From: Crossaster papposus
Taxonomy: Eukaryota; Echinodermata; Asteroidea; Velatida; Solasteridae
Length of the DNA stretch: 64,000 nucleotides
Direction: 5' to 3'
Assembly: GCA_037893245.1 (NCBI GenBank)
Contig: JBAIAA010000605.1
Coordinates: 2,174,501-2,238,500 of the forward strand
Under the pieces are notes generated by a model. The model had not been told where the DNA came from and searched no databases. It saw only the letters and a program-made list of their open reading frames with translations. Every line of letters starts with the position of its first letter. Positions within the stretch are counted from its first letter, which is position 1. Made by a program: the position numbers and the translations under genes. Positions 54,944-64,000 of the stretch are shown piece after piece.

Positions 54944-55331
54944 AGGTAGGATACTCCATTTGCAGTTATCGAAAAAAATGACTACCGAAGTATTAGAAAA
55001 TATGTTACTTATTTTAAAGTAAATAATGATTGTAGACATCCAGCAAAATGATTGCGCTAGATATTCTGTAATTGTTCTGAAAATTGAATTTTATTTACAA
55101 AAAATCAAGATCGCCGGACGACGATCGCGAAAAAAATAAAACATAAGAAACACTGCCTAGCGCCGGTTAAAAACGAACGCCGTTTGTCTTGCTTTTCTCA
55201 GCATCTATGATCATTGTCAAACTTCGGACAGGTCAGTGAAGCGGTATTTACTATAAAATACCCCCCACCCCCTCCCCCATTATCCACCCATTTACGATAA
55301 TTCAAGCAATTACCAATGGTGTATCCTACTT
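54944..55331. mobile_element. TTAA-flanked MITE, copy M3
   Basis: 388 bp between TTAA at 54940-54943 and 55332-55335, with ends AGGTAGGATACTCCATT and CAATGGTGTATCCTACTT. It is the longest member seen here and retains the central AACGAACGCCGTTTGTCTTG. Confidence 0.83.
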
Positions 55332-55335
55332 TTAA

Positions 55336-57594
55336 GCTAGGTAAATTCCCCTGACAGTTTTGTACGAGTACTGTAAATTTACTGCAAAACACAACAACAA
55401 TTAATATTCATCGCTGACCAAAGTGTAACCAGCTTTGTATGCAAATTTTGACCAACGAGGATGTCAGCTGCATCTGGCCTTTGTAGAACTGGATCGGCGA
55501 GTTTCGAATATTTTGTCACGTGCTCTTTCGAATAACCGAATACTAAATTATTCGAACAAGAACAGCCTTATATTTTAATATGTTGACAAAATACACAGTG
55601 GCTTTCACACTAATATCTTGTGGGTACATATTGATGGTTTGCTGCGGTTACGCTTTTGGTTTCTAATTTTTGTTTCAGTTATAAAGACAATGAGACAACT
55701 TTAATCACAGGCGTTTTCAACGAACAACAGCGTTTACAACTTGAAGAGACCATTCCTGATCTGGGGTTAATTTTATGGAGCTGTTAAGCACAAAATGTTT
55801 GCCTAATGTAAATTCTTCCTTGGCAAAAACAGGGTTACAAACCAAATTCTAAGGTTGATGTATATTATCTGTGTCTGGTATTATCTGTGTCTGGTATGTT
55901 TTTTATTCAACATGAAAAGCGCACGCGGTTTTGGCTTGTAAGCAGTTTTTACTGAGCAAGATTATTCTGTGCTCAGCATATTTGTGTGCAGCTCCATGAA
56001 ATTGGCCCCTGGTGATCGTGGTCCTAAATTGACCTTAGAGCAACAGCGCCCTTAGTTGTCAGGAATAGCATGATACATTTTCAACGTTAAAACAAAGTGG
56101 AGATTGTAAAACAGTTTACCAAAATAGATATCTCAGTTTTGGTTGCATTTGCAGGAGTCGATATTTGCTGCAATGCACCACAACCACTGTAAAATTCATT
56201 TGAGATAAAAATGACCTCGTGCACGTCAATACTTGTGGTATATTTTTAATTGGTTTCGCACCAGCGTATCGATCGAGAAAGGGAGACCTATTAGTGAAGG
56301 TGGGTTGGGAAATAAAGTTGGCACAATGGGGGAATGGCGACACACAAATAGCCATTATAATCCAACGAGCGCGTTTTTTATCTTGGCGTTGTCGTCTTGA
56401 AATGTGTGGCGCGTTTTAGAGGGATATTAAAACGTGCAGTAACCGGAATGGGGCGGGCGAGGTAGTCTAGCCCTAGACCCCTTGGGTTATTTCGGCGCCT
56501 ACGCGCGCAGATTCGTTAACGTTGTCTCTTTTTCAAATCCCGGCTTCGTGTGCGTTCTGGTCTCACGCATGCGTAGTTTACGAAATGCAGCTGGATCCAT
56601 GTTTGCACTGGAGCTGACGTTTGACAAAGTACATGATTTTGGATTCCCCAAAGGGTCTAGCACTAGTTGGCAAGCAATTAGTTTTCGACGATTCTCCCTC
56701 GCTTTTCCGAGGGATCCAATCATCGACCGAGTTTGAGCCTCATCATGAATTATTCATTATACACAAATACAGGATATGACTGTGTATAGACGTTCATGAC
56801 TGTATATATACATGTACATGTACGTGCGTATGTTTTTATAAACATATGGGGAGAATGCAGTAGTCCTAGCGATCGACCACGCTAGCGAAATGCAGAGTTT
56901 ACTGGTTGTTTTTGCTTTCAAAACTGGAGACAGTAATCGTCCTTTTCGTCAATAAAACATTAAGATAGTGCCTATATATGTATTTATCCTAGCCTCAACA
57001 TAGAAAGACCATAGTATGATTTAATACGTGGAAAAAGGCAGAATTATGTGCAGAGGTTTTGCGGATCAACATCTGATCCAGCTCGCGGGCATTGTGTCAC
57101 GTGATTCGAAAGGTCACCAAGCCGGGTACAGAAGTAGAAAATGCGTGATTGAACACTATTTGTTATTATGAATGGGCGGCCGAACTAAACAACCAATCAA
57201 TTTATGTTTTATATCACTAGAAAGCTACTGAAATTTGCTACACAAATCCGTTCACCCGGGTGCTGTACGAAAAGGGGTTATTTATATATGACCTGCTGAA
57301 CGTAAAATAGTGTTCTCAAAAGGGCAAAATGTCATCGCGTCCCATTGAAAACGTGTCTTGAAACACACATTTCCCTAACATTTGGCGGGACCCCTGAGGG
57401 GAGCATGATATCGAGAGTTATATTAACAAAAAGCCTAATGTGTCTATTTTTACAAACCGTTCACCCCAAATTTACAGCTCATTTAGTTTTGAAGATACGT
57501 TAGGTTTTGTAAAAAAAAGGCCGCAGTTTGGGTTATTTCCCGTGTTGAAGCATGCGTGCATTGTTTTGGTTGAGCAGATGACCCTAAGTTTTCA
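55336..57594. other. Spacer with no supported gene
   Basis: Around 56440-56740 a GC-richer stretch has overlapping open frames on both strands (56482-56736 plus and 56499-56723 minus). Neither shows a domain. ACATGTACATGTACGTGC simple sequence lies near 56810. Confidence 0.35.
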
Positions 57595-57814
57595 TTATCA
57601 CTGAAACTAAATCAATATCGTGGATAGTTCGTGTTGTCAGTTTTAAAGCTAGAATAATAATAATGAAAAGACTCCTCTTAATAGACGACTTTATCTCTGC
57701 CTTTATCATTCAAGTTTTGAGAATGGAATCAACGAGCGTGAAATTGATATGAACGCATATGCCATCTCCCGATTGTCCGTGCCTTCTTTTATTTGGCGTT
57801 GCATGACGACAATT

Positions 57815-58159
57815 CGGGCGATTCACAATGCAGTGCGCCACCAAACTTTGACTCAAAAGAGCCACTTTTAAACTTTACTTCCGTATATCATACTATAGTG
57901 AAATGTCTATTTTTCATTGTCCACGCGAGGTACAACACAAACCTAAATGTATCCGGAAGCGTCGTTGATTAAAACATTGATATTTGCCGAAACAAATTAG
58001 AACTTTAATCGTGCGCGTCCAAAAAGACGTAAAAACTGATGAGTTCATGTAAAATTAATACCGTTTTTCAAACCGATGCCGACTTTTCCCCATGATGCAC
58101 TGCGGGTATAGCAGGATTTGCGCCTCCAACGGCATCTTCTAGGTATTGTGAATCGCTCG
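57815..58159. mobile_element. 345-bp MITE with AATT target duplication
   Basis: The ends CGGGCGATTCACAATGC and (inverted) CGAGCGATTCACAATAC match at 15 of 17 positions. AATT flanks both sides (57811-57814 and 58160-58163). Block 1 at 20988-21003 shows the empty site GACAATTAATTAAAACG. Confidence 0.87.
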
Positions 58160-58249
58160 AATTAATTAAAACGAATTAAGAGTGCACCTCAGCTCTTAAC
58201 ATTTATCCAGAATCTCACAGACCGATGAGGTTATCAGCTTACGATAAAA

Positions 58250-58405
58250 CATCAGCCAATCAAAGGATACGGTTTGTAACTGCGGGAATACTAACCAATT
58301 ACTAGCCACTGACGTGAATGACGTACTCACTTAGATAACCAATCAGAGAGAATGAGAGATACACGACCCCATTCCTCAACCCATTCCTTTCTGTAAATTA
58401 TACCA
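58250..58405 (+). promoter_or_regulatory. Putative promoter of gene copy 3
   Basis: The same three CCAAT boxes and paired TGACGT half-sites as copy 1 are present (CAGCCAATCAAAG, CTAACCAATTAC, TGACGTGAATGACGTAC, ACCAATCAGAG). Confidence 0.42.
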
Positions 58406-58654
58406 AGTCCAACCATCGCCAGGCCTCTGTATCACAGGAGCATCCTAGCATTTTGTATAGAGAGGACAGCAACCGAAAGCAGTACGGCTTGACTTTTAGT
58501 CGTTGAACAACCATTGCGGGTAGTTAAATCAGACACGACAAATCGCTAGATTTTCTTGCCCGATTTCAACTATACTTGGCGCACAATATACAAAACAAAT
58601 AAAACAAACTGAGAACGACGTTAAGTCATCTGATTTTAACGAATCCTTTAAGTA

Positions 58655-59700
58655 ATGGAAGCAATGGCGAAACTGACCTTTACTGGGTTGCAACTATTTC
58701 ACATAATATTCATCATAAGTCAGGGAGCTACTTCGTCTGTCTCTGGATGTGAAACTTCTTTTGCAGGGAAGCATGCATTTTATGCCGCAGAAAATCGCGC
58801 CCTGAAAGGGTTTGCGTTTGCAACCAAAATTGTACGATCTCGTGTTATCTGCGGACGTGAATGCAGCATGGATCAACATTGCAAATCTTTTAACTTTAAT
58901 GACTGCAGTAAAATGTGCGAGTTAAACCTTGCCATAAGACGGCAGCATCTCGACTACTTCAATGCAACTCAAGGGAGCGTGTACTTTGATGCAGATGAGG
59001 ACACACCTCGCTACTCACTGGCTGATAGTTCCTCGAATCGTTACAGAAGTTGCAAGATGCTTTCAGATTCTGTTTATCGTTCAAGCGGTATCTACACAAT
59101 CTACCCAGGGGGATACTGCAATGGCGGTCTTCGTGTCTACTGTGACATGGAAACTGACGGCGGGGGATGGATCGTGTTTCAGAGGCGACAAGATGGCAGC
59201 GTGGACTTCTACCGTAGTGGGCCGGCTAGCAGTCTGGCTTTGGAAATCTGTCCGGTGAGTTCTGGTTGGGAAATGACAACTTGGTGACTCTGACGTCTGA
59301 TGATTCACGTGGATCATGGGAGCTACGAGTTGACTTAGAGGACTGGGACGGTAACACGGCATGGGCAAAGTACTCAGATTTCCAAATATCCCTGGGTGAG
59401 TACAGTCTGAATTATGACCAATACGATGCCAACAGCACTGCCGGTGACTCTCTTTGGTATCACAGAGGGCGTCGCTTTACGACAAAGGATCGTGACAATG
59501 ATAATAAACCAGAAATTAATTGTGCACAAGTGTACCTAGGAGCCTGGTGGTTTAATGGGTGTTATTGGTCTCACTTGAATGCTGGATATTACCCAGATGA
59601 GAATGCCGGTGATGAAAGGGGCATACAATGGAGTACATGGAGATCGCAATATTATTCTATTAAAGCATGTAGCATGAAAATGCGTGAAATTAGACCTTGA
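58655..59700 (+). pseudogene. PAN/fibrinogen gene copy 3 with one frameshift
   Basis: The frame is open from the ATG through signal peptide, PAN domain and the start of the fibrinogen domain ([19 protein letters not shown]). One A missing near 59214 (CCGTAGTGGG versus CCGTAAGTGGG in copy 1) shifts the frame. The product would end SSGWEMTTW at 59287. The remaining domain, including the calcium-site-like DRDNDNKPEINC and MKMR, is open in the next frame to 59700. A single-base homopolymer-adjacent indel could also be a sequencing error. Confidence 0.87.
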
Positions 59701-59734
59701 ACGCCGCATCCTAGAATATTATATTGTATATTAT

Positions 59735-60561
59735 ATAGATTTTCCCGGCCAACTTTAAACAACAAAATCATTCAAATTAACACCAAGCTCATTCAATTTC
59801 GTTTCAAAATGAATGCTCCGTTGCATCAGCATTCAACGACAAATGAAGTAATTATATTTCAGCAGTTAGCATTCATTGGCAATTAGCATTCACTGTGTTC
59901 AGCAAATGCATACACGTTTGTTTATGGTGTAAATCGAGGAGTTTCTTTTGTTCCTCTCGATAATTTCCTCATTGGCTTTGTACACGAATCTCAATCAAGG
60001 ACGTCCTCGATTCTAACCCTAACCCCAATTCACCTTCGTGTCGCCAGGCATGTGTCCTCAATTTACACCATAAACAAACGCAACTTGCTGGCCACTTCTA
60101 AACTATTTTCAGAAGCTAAACATTGCGCGTGTAATGTGTAAACATGAATGATAAATCGCTAGATTTTGTTGATCAATACTCTAAAGATCTTAGTGTTTGA
60201 ACGCTTTTAAAATTCAAATTCACGAACTTTCACATTCAATTTTGTCCGGACAAATTACAAGTTTTTACCGAACCAATGTAGTCATTTATCATTCAATTTC
60301 AAAGTTTATTCACTCTAATTAAACATTGGATCGAGAATATTTGTCATTACGAACCAAATTCGTCTAAGCTTTGGCCTAGACGAATTTTGATCTGTAACGA
60401 CGAATATTTTCGACCTGGTGTTTAGAAAGTTGAAACGCTGAAATTGAATGATAAATTACTTAATTGGTTTGGTAAAAGCATGTAATATTGTTAAATTTAA
60501 TGTGAGAGAGGGTAAATTTGAAAAAAAAATAATGGTTTAAAAATAGCCGGGAAAACCTATA
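59735..60561. mobile_element. TATAGATTTTCCCGGC inverted-repeat element, block 3
   Basis: Counterpart of 22568-23384, with the right end GCCGGGAAAACCTATA at 60545-60560. Confidence 0.6.
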
Positions 60562-61599
60562 TACAAATAATAACCTTCAAAAGAAAGTGTTTTTTTCTGG
60601 CTGTTAACAACTATTGTCAAATTATTGTCAAAATGCGTACGATACTAAATAAACGTGACTTGTTTTGGACTTGCAAGCCGAGCAGAACGTTAGATCATTG
60701 GACACGTGCAGCACTTAAAATTAATCCATGATTTCAGCTCTGAAGACAATGTAGTAAAGATGTTTTTACCGCACAAATTATCTTGTTTTAAAATATTATG
60801 ATATTAAAAAAATGCAACATTGTATTACGTGGCCTTTCGACGTATGTTTACCATATACACAAAATATTGAATTTACATTACCCCGATGCCAATTCCATCG
60901 TATGAATACTTTCAGGAACATTTCAAAGAATATGATGCCCTTGAATGAATTAATTTTGTGTTGTTTTTAGCATTTGTGACCTGCTCCAATGAAACCCAAA
61001 GTAAGTCGCACTGATGTGATTGACTTTGTGTTACGACCAGTCAAAATAACAATTAATAGTGAGAAGCGAATTTTCGATTATGAATTAGGTAATATTAAAA
61101 CAATATCACCTTCACCTTGTTACTTGTTTGCCTAAAACAAAAGATGAAGTGGTGAAATCACGACGTCAGCTTATAAAATGCAATGGTGCATTTAAATTGC
61201 AAAGGAAAAGATGCATTGATTTAACTCTATTATTTCATTCACAGCTTTTCAACGTTATTTTGGAAGGACAGTAATAAAAAAACACACAAACGAAATTAGA
61301 AATGAACAAACAAAATCAAATGTAATTGTTGAGTCAGTTTGAATTCAGTATCAATTATTCCTAGTTTAATTCCACAAAAATGTAATGTTGTACAAAAGCC
61401 GTCACTTAAAATGTGGAGAAGTGTTGTTTCTGTTTCTCTTGTTAATAACAAGTTGAAAATTGTTACTGTTGCGTAAACTAATATTACACAATTTAGAGAA
61501 TCAAGACAATTTTTATTGTACATATTAAATTAGTCGATATAATTATTTATAATTTTTGAATTTACTGCAAAAACACGAAAAACAGCCTTATACATGTAT

Positions 61600-61945
61600 C
61601 GAATATCGAAACTTTTTACTACTGAATTATTAGGAAATATCTTACTTTTTTGAAAGTAAATAATGATAGTAGACCAGCAAAATGATTGCGCTAGATATTT
61701 TATTATTGTTACAAAAATATATGTTCACGATTGCCAGACGGCGATCGTGAAAAATACCCAAGAACAACATAAGACCCACTGCCCGACGCCGGTTGAAAAC
61801 GAACGCCGTTTGTCTTGCTTTCCTGGGCATCCATGATTGTAAAACTTTAAACAGGTCCATTAAACGATATTTACTATAAAATACAACCCCCCCAAATCCA
61901 CCCATTGATAATAATTTAAGCAATTACCAATGGTGTATTCTACCT
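61600..61945. mobile_element. TTAA-MITE copy M4, left end deleted
   Basis: The right end TGGTGTATTCTACCT is followed by TTAA (61946-61949). The left terminus was lost in a block-3 deletion near 61590. Confidence 0.7.
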
Positions 61946-62921
61946 TTAACTTTGTTTACTTTTTCATTAGTTCCATTTTTGTGGGCAGCTAAAATTACCT
62001 GTTTTTTAATGTACTTACATTGCTGTCTGTGAATTTGCGTTAGCACAGGGCCTGCTATTTCCAAAAAATAAAGTGAAATTTGGAGCCCGATCGACGTGAT
62101 ACGTGTGCGGCAATGGGAACATTTATCTTGGTGCATCGTACCCTGACTCGTTTATGTTTAAAATAATACGAGCCCTTCGAAGCACCAGTCTATATAGCTG
62201 GGCCTTATCCCAATCCGGACGGCAAACGCGAAAAATAACACAAATATAAAACGAATGTTGTTTTCTTTTCCCCCTTTTTTCCTCGGCATCCATTTACATT
62301 TTTATTTACTTCATTTTTCGGCAAAACAAACAATGACATTAACACAGAAATACACATGAACATTAACAAAACAGACTGTGCATTTATTTTGTCCAGGTCC
62401 GGCTGAGTCTGTACAAACGAGAGCCGACTGTACACGTACATGTAAATATTAAACTAATCTAAAAAGCATGAGAATTTGGGACTTGGTCAAAGAGGTGATC
62501 ACGTAAAGAAAGAAGGAAGTATTTTGGGGAGGGTCCTAGACATAGATTTTGGAGGTCACACGGAAGTGAAATAAAGTATCTGGGAAAAGGGTAAATAAAG
62601 AAGATTTCACACAGTTAGTTCGGGAATAGTACAGTTTAAAAAGCAAAGTGTCCGTCTTCTTTGTGTTTGGCTGTGAAAGAAAATGTAGTGATATGATAGT
62701 ATGTTTATAGAGACATTTGATGACAAAAGAAATACTTAGGTAGATGTGTCTATTATAAAGATGAGAAAGTTTAAGTTTAGATAAGCGTTCTTCATACTAT
62801 GGGAGGAGGCGTGGCAACATTCAGTTGTAAGTAAGGCACGATTTCGTGAAGCGCCGTTGAATTGTCTCAATACATTAACAATTGTCTTTCTGATGATGTA
62901 ACCAAACTGATGGTCCATATA

Positions 62922-63043
62922 TTCCATGATTGTAAAACTTTGGACAGATCAGTTAAACGATATTTACTATAAAATACAACCCAACAAAACCACTCATTTC
63001 TGATAATTCAAGCACTTACCAATGGTGTATACTACCTTTAATG
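62922..63043. mobile_element. Partial TTAA-MITE relic, block 3
   Basis: Counterpart of 25728-25857. Confidence 0.58.
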
Positions 63044-63464
63044 TCAATGTATACACACGTTTTGCGCTTCACATAAATGACATACAGTACCAATGCATAA
63101 ATGTGGTTTCTTACACGTCCACAAAGGGAAAACACTTTCAGGCTGAAACCTTCGATGGACTACACTGCGAAAAAGCTCGAATACAAAGTGATTTGCAAGT
63201 TTTCATAAACACAAGTGACTTTTGTGCTTCCCGTGCAAAGACAACTTGTAGCAAGTTTTCTCCTGTGGGCCTCGAGCAGAGAAGACCAACATAAATTGGG
63301 TCTGAAATTCTCTCGATTTTCTACTCCGAATATAAACCACGTAAACCACGTGGTAGAGTAACCTTCATAATAGAGTAATGTTGTAATGTGTTTCATATTT
63401 TTGTAAGATATTGTGTCATTTTCGCGACCGTGTATTTCATTATTATATTGTCAGATTGTAATAG

Positions 63465-63980
63465 CTATATGTTTTCCCGGTCTATTTCGGCAAACGAGCA
63501 GCCAATTTAACCACGGCGTCATTTCGCGCGAAATCGAATGCTGCTGAAAATGGTAATTTGGTTTCGTGTTATGACTAGGCAAATTCGATTTAACAAAATA
63601 ACTGTTAATTTAACAATTCAACAAAACAGCATTCAAATTCGCAGGAGCATTCTCAAGGCTTGTGTTCGGTCATTCATAATTCAATATTGGGCAGGCATTT
63701 CCGCCATTTATGCAATCTATATTAGCGCAAATGATTACCTCTTTACCAAATTTTTAAAAAATTCAGCAACTAAATTGCTAAATTGAATAATTGTGCGTCA
63801 TAAAAAAGAACGACGATATGCTAAATTGAACAAATTGCTAAAGAAATTTGATGCCTCAAAAGTAAAATGAATGCCCTAATTCTGGAACACGGCAAAAATG
63901 GAGAGTCAAAATTTTATTTCGAACGCACGAAAATGTAATCGGCTGCTCATTTGCCGAAATTGACCGGAAAAATCTCTATG
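63465..63980. mobile_element. MITE with ~35-bp inverted ends, block 3 counterpart
   Basis: Matches 26272-26752 with the same GGCAAACGAGCAGCC / GGCTGCTCATTTGCC ends. Confidence 0.75.
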
Positions 63981-64000
63981 GCGTACGTACATGTAAAGTG

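Larger units (their letters stand above)
57595..64000. repeat. Segmental duplication block 3 (runs off the window)
   Basis: Collinear with block 1 from TCACTGAAACTAAA (57598) to the last base. Differences include an extra MITE at 57815, a deletion before 61600 that removed the left part of MITE M4, and one deleted base in the gene. Confidence 0.87.

Noticed and set aside
56482-56736. Overlapping open frames on both strands near 56480-56740
   Set aside because: No domain, signal or splice context on either strand. GC content alone can keep both open.

Overview
This is eukaryotic nuclear DNA. The evidence is spliced coding sequence with GT-AG introns in matching phase, many retrotransposon and DNA-transposon families, long minisatellites and AT-rich spacers. 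A PAN/fibrinogen-like gene family, Tx1/L1-like LINEs, Penelope-like elements, a tRNA-headed SINE and a CR1-like LINE tail suggest a marine invertebrate. My best guess is a deuterostome such as an echinoderm, but the species cannot be fixed from the window.

Region 1 (1-20222) has almost no host genes. It is a tandem array of a ~1.4-kb unit (copies A 1-3360, B 8739-10106, C 16176-17625, D 17626-18386, then degraded pieces to ~19190). Two different Tx1/L1-like LINEs sit in opposite orientation to the unit: LINE-1 at about 3361-8738 and LINE-2 at 10107-16158. Both abut the same sequence of the unit, ATTTATACT, which points to target-specific insertion. LINE-2 has a 16-bp target-site duplication. 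Two terminal-inverted-repeat elements (87-765 and 1758-2934) lie inside copy A. Degraded unit pieces grade into a palindromic ATTTCGTGAGCTCGAAAT minisatellite, a 31-bp minisatellite, a 12-bp repeat and a poly(G) tract.

Region 2 (20780-35300 and 57595-64000) holds three copies of one segmental duplication. Each copy carries an apparently intronless gene for a secreted protein with a signal peptide, a PAN/apple-like domain and a C-terminal fibrinogen-related domain. Copy 1 (21488-22534) is intact. Copy 2 (32332-33369) has two frameshifts and copy 3 (58655-59700) has one. A common promoter-like block with three CCAAT boxes and paired TGACGT motifs precedes each copy. The flanks carry several short inverted-repeat elements, and pieces of the block recur without the gene (27760-28030, 50040-50665).

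Region 3 (36609-46100, minus strand) contains the two best host-like genes. One is a single-exon 809-residue protein with two C2H2 fingers and YFDDF, SADN and HDLLEG motifs, probably transposase-derived. About 200 bp downstream on the same strand is a seven-exon gene resembling predicted SAMD3-like proteins. Its introns hold two Penelope-like elements, a CR1-like LINE tail, a cluster of tRNA-derived SINEs, a 44-bp triplicated repeat and poly(G) tracts. This gene pair is the most plausible candidate for an undescribed system.

Region 4 (46101-57590) is mostly non-coding. It contains palindromic and tandem repeats, a ~590-bp foldback element, several small inverted-repeat elements (one with a TTAA duplication visible against its empty-site sequence), and relics of families seen elsewhere in the window.
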